This document shows, one piece after another, positions 17,818 through 25,980 of a stretch of 64,000 bases of DNA (the first letter of the stretch is position 1; every line of letters starts with the position of its first letter). Source of the stretch: Levilactobacillus yonginensis (lineage in GTDB: Bacteria > Bacillota > Bacilli > Lactobacillales > Lactobacillaceae). The stretch covers positions 1 to 64,000 of the forward strand of contig NZ_RHNO01000005.1 in the NCBI RefSeq assembly GCF_003946265.1. Direction: 5' to 3'. The position numbers were made by a program, and so were the translations under genes. The notes beneath the pieces are model-generated. The model was not told the DNA's origin. It did no database searches and saw only the letters and a list, made by a program, of their open reading frames with translations.

Positions 17818-18760
17818 GTTTCAATTGCCCCCTCTTAGCAATGACCCGGACTAATGCGTTAAAGAACAGTGACATGAGCAACAGGATCAACGCCAGAGAC
17901 CACAACGCATTGTTGGGCAGCGTGCCATCAATCGTGTCCCCAATACCTGAAGTCAATTGACTTGTCAGCGTTGAGGCAGCAGAAATCAAGTTCTTAGGCA
18001 TCACAGCGGCGTTCCCAATTACCATTTGAACCGCTAAAGCTTCACCGAACGCCCGCGCCATCCCAAAGATAATTGCCGTTAAAATACCGGGCGTGGCAGA
18101 ACGTAAAATCACCCGCGAAACTGTTTGCCACCGAGTGGCTCCCAGTGCCAGTGAAGCTTCTTTGTAGTGACGAGGAACGGCCCGCAAACTGTCTACCGTC
18201 ATTGACGTAATCGTTGGTAATACCATGACGAACAGGACAAACGTGGCTGAGATAATCCCAAACCCGGAGCCCCCCACCAAATGACGCATGAATGGCACAA
18301 CTACTGCCAATCCAATGAATCCATAAACAACGGAAGGAATTCCCACCAATAATTCAATGACTGGTTGGAGCAGCTTCCGCCCCTTGTTAGGCGAAATTTC
18401 CGTCATGAAGATCGCCGTTCCCACTGCAAACGGTGTTGCCACGATGGCTGCCGCAAAGGTTACCGCAAAGGACCCAACAATCATTGGTGCGGCCCCAATA
18501 TGACCAGTATCGGGTGACCAGTTAGTCCCGGTTAGAAATTGCCAAACGTTCACGTGATTCTGGGTAAACGTGGCCAATCCCTTGGACGTGATGAACCACA
18601 GCATCGAAGCCACTACTAGAATAATGACGCCAATACAGAGGTAACTGATTCCACGCCCCATCCAATCCTCACGCGTTGCCCGGGTGGCATGGTGTAATCG
18701 TGCCGACCACTCGTTGGATTGGGCGTCTTGTTTCTTAAGTTGAAAATTTGTTTGTTCCAT
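17807..18760 (-). CDS. pstC: Phosphate ABC transporter permease PstC
   Basis: 317 residues with a cytoplasmic N-terminal stretch and six membrane helices; the coupling loop reads KEASLALGATRWQTVSRVIL near residue 210. It follows pstS across an 84-bp gap that holds a terminator-like hairpin, so it is probably made at a lower level than PstS. Confidence 0.94.
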   Translation of the reverse strand: MEQTNFQLKKQDAQSNEWSARLHHATRATREDWMGRGISYLCIGVIILVVASMLWFITSKGLATFTQNHVNVWQFLTGTNWSPDTGHIGAAPMIVGSFAVTFAAAIVATPFAVGTAIFMTEISPNKGRKLLQPVIELLVGIPSVVYGFIGLAVVVPFMRHLVGGSGFGIISATFVLFVMVLPTITSMTVDSLRAVPRHYKEASLALGATRWQTVSRVILRSATPGILTAIIFGMARAFGEALAVQMVIGNAAVMPKNLISAASTLTSQLTSGIGDTIDGTLPNNALWSLALILLLMSLFFNALVRVIAKRGQLKHER

Positions 18761-18775
18761 AAGTTGACTCCCCCT

Positions 18776-18810
18776 TAAAAAAAATGAAGGTGCTACGACC
18801 GCACCTCCAC
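18776..18810 (-). terminator. Attenuating terminator between pstS and pstC
   Basis: On the minus strand GGAGGTGC pairs with GCACCTTC around GGTCGTA and is followed by a run of T. It lies in the 84-bp gap between two genes of one operon, which suggests partial termination after pstS. Confidence 0.7.
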
Positions 18811-18843
18811 CCTGTGACTTACTACTAATAATCTAAATTGTGC

Positions 18844-19749
18844 CTAGCTTTGGGTAACAGTACCCTTAGCATCCTTCGTCACTTTCATGTCGTGGATACT
18901 GATGTAGCCCATGTCTTTAACTAAGCTGTCCTGCACCGTCTTGGAATCCATGTACTTCAGGAAGGCAGCAGTGACCTTGTCAGGTGTCCCCTTCGTGTAC
19001 ATGTGTTCGTAAGACCAGATCTTCCACTTGTTGTTTTCAACGTTGTTGTCTGTTGGCGTTACGTTGTCGATTGAAACGGCTTGTAACTTGTTCGTGAAGT
19101 AAGAGAAGGCCAAGTAACTAACGGCCCCTGGAGTTGAAGAAACGATCTTTTGAACGGCACCATTGGAGTCTTGTTCTTGTGACTTGATGGCAGTTGCACC
19201 CTTCAAGACAGCATTTTCAAATGTTGCCCGGGTCCCACTTCCTTGGGCACGGTTAACGATAACGATCTTTTGATCCTTACCACCAACTTCTTTCCAGTTC
19301 GTGATCTTACCCGTGAAGATTTGCTTTAACTGAGCCATCTTCAAGTTCTTAACACCGGTATCTTTGTTCACAACGGGAGCCATACCAACAACAGCGACCT
19401 TGTGGTCAGTTAACTTGTCGGCCTTGATTCCGTCTTTTTCTTCAGCGAAGATATCTGAGTTACCGATGGATACGGCACCGGCTTGCACTTGGCTTAACCC
19501 AGTCCCAGAACCCCCACCTTGAACGGTCAAGTTAACCTTGCTGTTCTTGGATTGGAAATTAGCACCAGCTTTGGCTGCCAATGGTTGTAACGCGGTTGAA
19601 CCAACTGCGGTAACCTTCCCCGATAAAGCCTCGCTGCTACTGCTACTCTTGCTGCTAGTTGAGCTCGTTGCCTTGCCACAACCTACCAAAAGTAAACTAA
19701 TTGTTGCAATCCCCATTGCTAATTTTGATCCCTTATTCATCTCAGTCAC
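18844..19749 (-). CDS. pstS: Phosphate-binding lipoprotein PstS
   Basis: 301 residues. The signal peptide ends in the lipobox LVGC (Cys near residue 24), followed by a Ser-rich linker. The mature protein has GSTALQPLA near residue 50 and NRAQGSGTRATFE near residue 165, which are phosphate-contacting loops of the family. It is the membrane-anchored receptor of the Pst system and the first gene of the operon; a PhoP-like box lies about 125 bp upstream. Confidence 0.94.
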   Translation of the reverse strand: MTEMNKGSKLAMGIATISLLLVGCGKATSSTSSKSSSSSEALSGKVTAVGSTALQPLAAKAGANFQSKNSKVNLTVQGGGSGTGLSQVQAGAVSIGNSDIFAEEKDGIKADKLTDHKVAVVGMAPVVNKDTGVKNLKMAQLKQIFTGKITNWKEVGGKDQKIVIVNRAQGSGTRATFENAVLKGATAIKSQEQDSNGAVQKIVSSTPGAVSYLAFSYFTNKLQAVSIDNVTPTDNNVENNKWKIWSYEHMYTKGTPDKVTAAFLKYMDSKTVQDSLVKDMGYISIHDMKVTKDAKGTVTQS

Positions 19750-19847
19750 TCCATGTCTTTTTTAAGATAGTAGAACCACCACACGTAAGCTAAGCAGCAA
19801 TACTCGTGGTGCCTCCCCTTAACTTACAACCTTGATTCTAAGCGATG

Positions 19848-19888
19848 AATATAAATTCTTCGTCGCAATCGTGTAAATTTTCGGTAAA
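19848..19888 (-). promoter_or_regulatory. pstS promoter with PhoP-type direct repeats
   Basis: On the minus strand TTTACC and TTTACA start 11 bp apart (plus positions 19883-19888 and 19872-19877), and a further TTTATACA lies about two turns upstream near 19902. A -10-like TATATT follows at 19848-19853. Repeats at 11-bp period resembling TT(A/C/T)ACA are the PhoP site pattern of Firmicutes, so phosphate starvation is the expected inducer. Confidence 0.6.
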
Positions 19889-20021
19889 TGTTGCCAGTTT
19901 CTGTATAAATTCTCTAATATCACGGTATTTGACCCCCATAACCGATTAATCGCTTAATTTCAGGGAATTAATTGCGTAATATAACGGAATTGACTAGAAT
20001 GAAATTAAGAGGTGACCAAAA

Positions 20022-20372
20022 GTGGCAAAGAAAAATGAACGGGCAGCCCGTCATGCCATTATTGTTGACATGAACGACTTCTTAATGGATTACGCTGCTA
20101 GCAAGTTAGGGCCCAAAAAGGACCTGGCTCAGCAGGTATCAGCTGCAGCTAAAACAGATTTAACTGGATTAGATGACCTATTTAAAGACAACGGGGTTGG
20201 TCGGCGAACCAAGTATGTCGACCTAGCTGCTGGCTTCCTTCGTGATGAAGCCGACGCCGACGGTGAAGATACTGAACATGACTTTACCGCTGCAAGTGAG
20301 GCCTTGGCCAAGGAAGCCCTGGCTTACTTAAACAGTCACGCCAAAGATTTCGATCGTTGGGAAGAAGCGTAA
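20022..20372 (+). CDS. Conserved-looking acidic protein, function unknown
   Basis: 116 residues from GTG 20022 behind GAGGTGACC. The product is helical, Ala/Asp/Glu-rich in its second half and has no signal peptide or membrane helix. I recognise no domain. It is transcribed divergently from pstS and followed by a structured repeat region. Confidence 0.7.
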   Translation: MAKKNERAARHAIIVDMNDFLMDYAASKLGPKKDLAQQVSAAAKTDLTGLDDLFKDNGVGRRTKYVDLAAGFLRDEADADGEDTEHDFTAASEALAKEALAYLNSHAKDFDRWEEA

Positions 20373-20401
20373 CAAAAGAGAGTGAGGCAAGAGGCGCTTA
20401 G

Positions 20402-20613
20402 TCAATGAGCATTAACGTCGATAGACGAATAATCCCGGTCTTGGATTGTTTGTCTATCGGGGCTAAACGGAGTTAACTGCCTGTTGCCGCACGTTTCGAC
20501 TATATACGTTCGGAGCGCAAAGAAAGGTTTGAGACTTTGTCCCAAACCTTTTTGCTGTATTTCTAAAACATGCGCTGAAAGGCAGGCAACTTCCTTCAGG
20601 CGCACGCTCTTTC
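20402..20613. repeat. Structured intergenic repeat, family 2, copy A
   Basis: It contains a CGATAGAC/GTCTATCG hairpin (about 20419-20458), then a TTAACTGCC block, then the stem AAAGGTTTGAGAC/GTCCCAAACCTTT with a T run (20522-20552), then CGCTGAAA and a CACGCT end. The same order of blocks recurs at 27040-27240 with diverged sequence. The stem can act as a terminator on either strand for the converging genes. Confidence 0.6.
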
Positions 20614-20623
20614 GTTTACACAT

Positions 20624-20827
20624 TTATTGCCACTGCCAGAGATCCGCCTTCATCTTAGTCGCAATCATCTGAGAGAGAAGATCAACAAACTGATCCGGCA
20701 TATATTTTGCAGTGTCCAGGTCCGTGGTTTGTTTATCGACCTTGGTAATGACTGAACCTTGATGTTCCAAATAAAGTCCATATTTCGGGGCAATCTGACA
20801 TAACCGTTCAACTTGTTCTTGCGTCAA
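20624..20827 (-). CDS. Small hypothetical protein
   Basis: About 67 residues from TTG 20827, which sits 8 nt after a strong GAGGAGG; the frame remains open 19 codons further upstream but without a ribosome site. The product is helical and begins with LTQEQVERL-like sequence. No motif is recognised. It follows the HPr-like gene by about 60 bp on the same strand and is probably co-transcribed with it. Confidence 0.6.
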   Translation of the reverse strand: MTQEQVERLCQIAPKYGLYLEHQGSVITKVDKQTTDLDTAKYMPDQFVDLLSQMIATKMKADLWQWQ

Positions 20828-20889
20828 GGACAACGCCTCCTCAGTATTTACTCTGCGCTTAGCGAAATCACGCAATGCCGTCAAGATAA

Positions 20890-21153
20890 TCAGTAACAGA
20901 ACTTTTTGGCTACCAGTTGCTGGTGAATCGTCGACGCAAGACTGGCCTCATCCGGGCCGTCCGTAATGATCTGTACGAACTGCCCCTCATACTGGGCCAA
21001 CGCATGTCCTAATTCCGGGTCCATGGGATCTAATTCAACATCATTGATCTTAATGATGGCTGTGCCACGATAGTGTTGACAAGCTCTCTGTAAGCTATCG
21101 GTCTGCTCAGTCGTCGGGATACTTTGGTAAAGAGGAAATCCTATCGTCTTCAT
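20890..21153 (-). CDS. HPr-like protein lacking the catalytic histidine
   Basis: 87 residues from ATG 21153 behind GAGGTG. By eye it aligns without gaps to HPr of the sugar phosphotransferase system: the C-terminal half follows the HPr pattern GxxxxIxxxGxDExxx (here GQFVQIITDGPDEA, residues 57-70), and hydrophobic positions fit along the whole length. The position of phosphocarrier His15 is Thr14 and the HARP motif is absent; the position of regulatory Ser46 is Asp45. It therefore cannot carry PTS phosphate on His, and Asp could imitate phospho-Ser, as with Crh-type CcpA partners. That role is inference. A CcpA site overlaps its promoter. Confidence 0.6.
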   Translation of the reverse strand: MKTIGFPLYQSIPTTEQTDSLQRACQHYRGTAIIKINDVELDPMDPELGHALAQYEGQFVQIITDGPDEASLASTIHQQLVAKKFCY

Positions 21154-21172
21154 ACGTCTCACCTCTACCTAT

Positions 21173-21201
21173 ATTGTAAGCGCTTACGTTACATTTGCCA
21201 A
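21173..21201 (-). promoter_or_regulatory. Promoter with overlapping CcpA (cre) site for the HPr-like gene
   Basis: On the minus strand TTGGCA (21196-21201), a 17-bp spacer and TACAAT (21173-21178) form a good promoter. TTGTAAGCGCTTACG (21174-21188) matches 14 of 15 cre positions and contains the palindrome GTAAGCGCTTAC, covering the -10. CcpA binding should block transcription when preferred sugar is present. Confidence 0.75.
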
Positions 21202-21303
21202 TACCCTTTATAATATTTTCACAATATTTACGGTTCACGAACACGCGTTCAAACCGGGCTAAAAGTGTGGTATGATATTGCCAGAAATGGAGGAGACGCC
21301 GGT

Positions 21304-23673
21304 ATGACAAATAAATTGGGAGTTCGTGAATTAGTCGAATTCACCCTACGCACGGGCGACCTGAGTAGCACCTCAGGCAGTCAAAACACCGCCCTGTTAG
21401 GCGCCCAGATTCACCGTCGTCTTCAGAAACAACGCGACGAAAACTATCAAAAAGAGTACTACCTTGAACAAGAATTAACGCTCAATGGTAATCCGTACCT
21501 CCTACACGGCCGGGCCGATGGCGTGACGCTCACGGATGACTCCGCCGAAATTGAAGAAATCAAAACATCTGAAACGGTCTTTGACCAGCTGAGTGAGAAC
21601 ACTCTGACCCTTTACTGGGCCCAGGTCAAAATTTACGCGCATTTGCTGATGGAAAAGGAAACTGACTTAGACGCGGTAACCCTCACCCTAACTTACTTTC
21701 AGACGAATACTGAAACCACCACCCAGAAGACCCAGGTAATTAGTAAAGCGGACGCCCAAACATTCTTTGATGATGTCATCACCGAATACGTCACCTGGCT
21801 CAAGTTTCGCTCGGATCTGCAGGAACGACGCGACCCAACGATTCATCAGTTGACCTTCCCATTCGATCACTATCGACCGGGGCAACGGGAGCTAGCCGTC
21901 GCTGTGTACAAAACGATTCTGACTAATAAACGCCTCTTTGCCGAGGCACCCACTGGGACAGGAAAAACAATTTCAACCCTATTTCCTAGCATCAAGGCCA
22001 TTGGTGAAAGCCTGATTCAACGGATCTTTTATCTGACTGCGAAACAAAGTACGCGGCGAGTCGCTGAAGAAGCCATTACTATGATGGCCGCACAGGGTCT
22101 CAAGTTAAAAAGTATCACGTTGACCGCCAAGGATAAAATCAAATTTCCCGAGGAAACCGACCTACTGCCCGAAGAAAATCCATACATGTTGGGATACTAT
22201 GATCGGTTAAAACCTGCGCTACTAGATCTTATTCAGAACAATGATCAACTGACCCGTCCCGTCATCGAAAAATACGCGCGTAAACACACCCTGGACCCCT
22301 TTGAATTCCAACTGGACGCCAGTCTTTTTTGTGACGTCATTATCGGGGACTACAACTACCTCTTCGATCCCCAGGTTCACCTCCAGCGCTTCTTCGCCAC
22401 CGAAGATCCTGACAACTTCTTTCTGATCGATGAGGCCCATAACCTAGTCAACCGCTCCCGTGAAATGTACTCCGCGGCCATCAGCAGCCAGCCACTCGAC
22501 CATTTGATCAATCAGAGTCGGGACTTACCCCAATCCAGTAAAAAGTTACACCGCCGACTCCTCGACCTACGGGCCACCTTTGACGACGTGGCCGCACCTC
22601 TGCTAGCGGAAAATCAGACAGACAGTACCTTCCTCACGCCACCCGAAAACTTTGACCACGACCTCAGCCGTTTGGTAGAAGCGATTCACGATTGGCTCGT
22701 TGATCAGCCACAAACGCCGTTCACGCAGGCGATTTTAGACTACTATTTCGCGGCCATCAGCTATCAACGAATCGGCGAATATTTTGACGAGACTTACCGC
22801 ATGCGCCTGGAAATTGTTGATGGCAACATTACCTTAAAAGAACTCTGTCTGGATCCCAGTGCCTTTCTAGCGGATAGCCTGGCACTTGGCCACGGAGCAG
22901 TTCTCTTCTCGGCCACCCTTTCACCAATGGACTACTATCAGACTGTCCTCGGTGGGGACACTGACAGTCTGGCCTATCGGTTGGATTCGCCCTTTGAACC
23001 GCAACACCAAGCCATCATGGTCACCACCTACATTCAAACCACTTACAAGCAACGCAACGCCAATCTCGCCAACATTTTGTTGGCAATTAAAACCATGATC
23101 GACGGAAAAAAGGGTAACTACCTCATTTTTCTGCCCTCCCGTAGCTACCTGCTTGATGTGAGTCAGGCCTTTCAATTGGCCTATCCACACATCAAAACTG
23201 TGATCCAAGAAGCACAAATGGCGGAGGCCGATCGAACAGCCTTTCTCGCTAATTTTGTAGCCAACCCTGCGCAAACGCTGGTTGGGTTCGCCCTCCTTGG
23301 CGGTATTTTCGCCGAAGGTATCGACCTCAAGGCCGACCGTTTGATTGGTGTGGGTATCGTTAGTGTCGGGCTTCCTGGGATCAATCCTGAGACTGACTTG
23401 ATTCGAGATTACTTTGATGCGCAATCCCAACACGGATTCGCCTTTGCCTATCAGTTGCCCGGTCTTAACAACGTCTTCCAAGCCGCCGGTCGGTTAATTC
23501 GGGGATCCAAGGACGTGGGTATCATGCTATTAATGGACCAACGCTTTGCTAGTCCCCGTTACACGCACCTATATCCACGCCACTGGCAACACTTCCAGCG
23601 ACTCTATCGACCAGAACAATTAACGACAGCCATCCAGAATTTTTGGCACCAGGAGGTATCCGATGAAAACTAA
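21304..23673 (+). CDS. Nuclease-helicase of the DinG/XPD (Rad3) type
   Basis: 789 residues from ATG 21304, with GGAGG upstream. The N-terminal 200 residues carry a PD-(D/E)XK nuclease pattern (D in GRADG near residue 73, then EEIKTS near 85). A superfamily 2 helicase follows: Walker A in APTGTGKT near 213, DEAH box near 376, and motifs V/VI ending in AAGRLIRG near 734. Only isolated Cys residues are present, so the iron-sulphur cluster of XPD is absent. The enzyme should unwind DNA in the cytoplasm and possibly cut it. It overlaps the following nuclease gene by 11 bp. Confidence 0.85.
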   Translation: MTNKLGVRELVEFTLRTGDLSSTSGSQNTALLGAQIHRRLQKQRDENYQKEYYLEQELTLNGNPYLLHGRADGVTLTDDSAEIEEIKTSETVFDQLSENTLTLYWAQVKIYAHLLMEKETDLDAVTLTLTYFQTNTETTTQKTQVISKADAQTFFDDVITEYVTWLKFRSDLQERRDPTIHQLTFPFDHYRPGQRELAVAVYKTILTNKRLFAEAPTGTGKTISTLFPSIKAIGESLIQRIFYLTAKQSTRRVAEEAITMMAAQGLKLKSITLTAKDKIKFPEETDLLPEENPYMLGYYDRLKPALLDLIQNNDQLTRPVIEKYARKHTLDPFEFQLDASLFCDVIIGDYNYLFDPQVHLQRFFATEDPDNFFLIDEAHNLVNRSREMYSAAISSQPLDHLINQSRDLPQSSKKLHRRLLDLRATFDDVAAPLLAENQTDSTFLTPPENFDHDLSRLVEAIHDWLVDQPQTPFTQAILDYYFAAISYQRIGEYFDETYRMRLEIVDGNITLKELCLDPSAFLADSLALGHGAVLFSATLSPMDYYQTVLGGDTDSLAYRLDSPFEPQHQAIMVTTYIQTTYKQRNANLANILLAIKTMIDGKKGNYLIFLPSRSYLLDVSQAFQLAYPHIKTVIQEAQMAEADRTAFLANFVANPAQTLVGFALLGGIFAEGIDLKADRLIGVGIVSVGLPGINPETDLIRDYFDAQSQHGFAFAYQLPGLNNVFQAAGRLIRGSKDVGIMLLMDQRFASPRYTHLYPRHWQHFQRLYRPEQLTTAIQNFWHQEVSDEN

Positions 23674-24352
23674 ATTGACGCTCGCTATGGAACGAACCCT
23701 CTATTATTACTGTAGAGAAGCCGGTACCTTTGCCGTTGAAGAAGTGACCATGCCAGATGACCAAGGCATCGTCGACACCCTCAGTTACCAGGAATTGCCT
23801 AGTGGTGAGATTGAATGGCGCTGTTATGAACTCAAGGTCACTAAGAGCGATTTTCATTCTAAAGCTAAGTTGTCCTTCGTCGGTCACTACAACTACTTTG
23901 TCTTGCCACTCGACCTCTACCAGGAAGTGGCTGACGAGATTCCCGCGGGCATCGGCGTCCTCATTTACCGACCATTCGCCCAGGAACTTTTAGCCACCGC
24001 AACTGAGACCCCCGTTGCGCCGGGCTATCTCACCGTCACGCGACCACCACGACGCCAGGACTTGCAGGTACCCGCTAGCCAGTTGACTACCCGGTTTATT
24101 GCTTCACAGGCCCGTGAAGTTGGTAAAGCCAAGCAAATGGCCACCGGCCTCAAACAATACAGTACCGACCGTCTCTACCAGGAACTCAAAAAACGCCACC
24201 AACACTACGACATCTACGATCCTGAGGCTAACTTCTACGAACAATTTATTGAAGATACACAATCGACTGCAGTCACGGCCCTGCAGACTGAGGTCGATGC
24301 TTTAAACCTAGAGCTTCACGCCTTACAGGACCAGCTAAAGGAGCGCTCATAA
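23663..24352 (+). CDS. MmcB-like PD-(D/E)XK nuclease
   Basis: 229 residues. The first 120 residues resemble MmcB-family DNA repair nucleases: an acidic residue in the VDTLSY strand near 32, then YELKVTKSDF near 55 giving the E-x-K core, and FVGHYNYFVLP after it. The C-terminal part is a helical, probably coiled-coil tail (about 190-229). The start lies inside the helicase gene and the stop shares a base with the start of the Sce7725-like gene, so the three are one coupled operon. Confidence 0.75.
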   Translation: MKTKLTLAMERTLYYYCREAGTFAVEEVTMPDDQGIVDTLSYQELPSGEIEWRCYELKVTKSDFHSKAKLSFVGHYNYFVLPLDLYQEVADEIPAGIGVLIYRPFAQELLATATETPVAPGYLTVTRPPRRQDLQVPASQLTTRFIASQAREVGKAKQMATGLKQYSTDRLYQELKKRHQHYDIYDPEANFYEQFIEDTQSTAVTALQTEVDALNLELHALQDQLKERS

Positions 24353-25266
24353 TGCTGTACTTCCCCTATTTTCGTGGTCGGCAGTACGACCTCCTTGCCT
24401 TGAAAAAAATCGCTGAACAACGGATATTACCGCGCAACATCATTCCCATTATCGAACCCGTTCGAGATATTCGGGCCCTCCCCCAAACCGTAGCCGCCTT
24501 CGTGGACCATGATCAGCCATTGGTTATCATTGCGAACCCCACGGTCAGTGATTACGCCCTGACCCAACAAAAGCTTTATGACTGGCAGCCTTGGCGCGAT
24601 AATCCCAATCTCATCGTTGGCCACATCTTGACGCCAACCACGGTAGCTAGTCCCCCAGTCGCTGGTCACCAAACTTTACTGATTGGCCGGCAGTACGATG
24701 AACTTTTGGCAGCACAACACGCCGGTATTTTAACCGACAGTACTTACCTATTGGTTCCACCAGAAGCTCGAATTCGCCAACTCCTGCAGCGCCCAACCAT
24801 TAGTCTCTTTGACCACGCCTGGTTGCCAGAACACGACCGGAGCTACGCCGACATTGAAGACGGCTTTTTCAGCAATGACTGGGAACTAGCCGACTTGAAT
24901 CACTATCAAGGATTCAGCGACTATACCATTGGCGGCGGTTACTATAGTGAGCACGGCTACCCAGCCCGAGCGGTCACCCTCCATTTGACCTACTTTGCGG
25001 GTGAACAGCTCCGCATTCACCGTTTCGTTTCCAACGACCGCTCGGACTTCAAACATCCTAAGGAAAAGTTCTTCCAGGCTGTTGCCAAGTTGGCCGAGTG
25101 GTTACCGCAGCAACCCGCTAGTGTGCAAACACCTGCGGCCCAAGAGCTCGCAGCCTACCACACGCAGCACCATTTTCCTGGTCTAGGCGTGGTCAAGCGA
25201 CTCAGTCTGGAGCACCACCTTCAAACGATGGCAGCTTATTTTAAAAAGCACTATCCACTAAACTGA
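24352..25266 (+). CDS. Sce7725 / beta-family-like protein
   Basis: 304 residues. The N-terminus (LYFPYFRGRQYDLLALKKI, then IIPIIEPV) matches the conserved opening of Sce7725-family proteins, which also resemble phage beta-family proteins. These are usually found beside nuclease genes in variable gene sets. No membrane helix is present. It begins at ATG 24352, overlapping the preceding stop by one base. Biochemical function is unknown; the context points to DNA handling or defence. Confidence 0.7.
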   Translation: MLYFPYFRGRQYDLLALKKIAEQRILPRNIIPIIEPVRDIRALPQTVAAFVDHDQPLVIIANPTVSDYALTQQKLYDWQPWRDNPNLIVGHILTPTTVASPPVAGHQTLLIGRQYDELLAAQHAGILTDSTYLLVPPEARIRQLLQRPTISLFDHAWLPEHDRSYADIEDGFFSNDWELADLNHYQGFSDYTIGGGYYSEHGYPARAVTLHLTYFAGEQLRIHRFVSNDRSDFKHPKEKFFQAVAKLAEWLPQQPASVQTPAAQELAAYHTQHHFPGLGVVKRLSLEHHLQTMAAYFKKHYPLN

Positions 25267-25387
25267 ATTTAAGTTAGACATCAAAAGGTTGAAAGCATTG
25301 AAATAACCACTATGCCTGATACAACAAGGATTAGGTATTGGGATTTAGTCGGATATAGTGAAAAATTGCCGCCTTACCGTTCGCCAA

Positions 25388-25550
25388 ATTTGGACTGGAA
25401 CGCGGCGGGCAGGACGGGACAAGCCAAAGAGCGGTCTTGCCCCTCGCTTGAAGCCGCAAAACACGTCTTCAAGTCGCCATTTTCAAGAAAACCACTTGAA
25501 AATCCCATGGCTGAGTCCAAATTTGACTCACTCCCGGCTACCCAGTGGAG
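25388..25550 (+). repeat. Cloverleaf repeat, copy 1 (nested insertion, divergent)
   Basis: This copy has the family plan (hairpins GGGACAAG/CTTGCCCC, CTTGAAGCC/GTCTTCAAG and TTTTCAAG/CTTGAAAA inside a closing stem) but diverged sequence. It interrupts a segment intact at 42.7 kb and is flanked by CGCCAA on both sides (25382-25387 and 25551-25556), a target-site duplication. Strand here, and for the other copies, is the direction in which the GCTGTGGGG arm would be read. Confidence 0.75.
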
Positions 25551-25617
25551 CGCCAATAATGCTGAGTAAATACTGCCATTCAGGTATGTAAGTTAGCTTA
25601 GTTTCCAAGAATCCGTT

Positions 25618-25796
25618 TAACCGGAGGCAGTCAAAGGTGGAGCTCGCTGTGTCGACGGTGTTAGCCGATTTTCGGCTTACAGCGTGGGACGTTTTTGAAG
25701 ACTGGTGGTCTTTCCGGGCTTCAAACCGAGCCGAAGGACCGTTTCTCAGGCCGCAGGCGTTCCCCACAGCAGGCGGAATCTCTGACCGCCGCAGGT
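25618..25796 (-). repeat. Cloverleaf repeat, copy 2
   Basis: Closing stem CCGGAGG..TCAAAGGTGGAG with CCCCACAGC..TCTGACCGCC. Internal hairpins are AGCCGA/TCGGCT, TTTGAAG/CTTCAAA and a CCGAAGGACCG arm. It lies in the convergent gap between the Sce7725-like gene and the esterase-like gene. Confidence 0.75.
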
Positions 25797-25888
25797 GGCG
25801 GGGTGAGACTAATTTTAAACCGATAACGCCTGACTATTCTTGGCTTTATAACGGTCTTCGAACTTTCACCCTTCAGTTAGGTATCAAC

Positions 25889-25939
25889 AAAACCAGTTGA
25901 GGGTACGGACAGACTTGTCCGCCTCCTCAACTGGTTTTT
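25889..25939. terminator. Bidirectional terminator
   Basis: AAAACCAGTTGAGG pairs with CCTCAACTGGTTTT, with an inner GGACA/TGTCC stem. It serves the minus-strand esterase-like gene and any plus-strand read-through. Confidence 0.88.
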
Positions 25940-25980
25940 ACTTAAAATTTAATTAGCATGCAACTTAAATTCCACGTATT

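Larger units (their letters stand above)
25267..25850. repeat. Composite repeat region, homologous to the reverse complement of 42421-42820
   Basis: The segment following the Sce7725-like gene, the hairpin element at 25618-25796 and its right flank all align with the reverse complement of 42421-42820. Shared blocks include AAGGTTGAAAGCA, TAGTGAAAAATTGCCGCCT and TAGCTTAGTTTCCAA. The copy here has an extra insert at 25388-25550 that the other lacks. Confidence 0.7.

Noticed and set aside
25637-25900. Open frames inside the cloverleaf repeats (also at 42886-43140 and 46499-46783)
   Set aside because: They follow the hairpin arms, differ between copies and lack ribosome sites; conservation is of pairing, not of protein.
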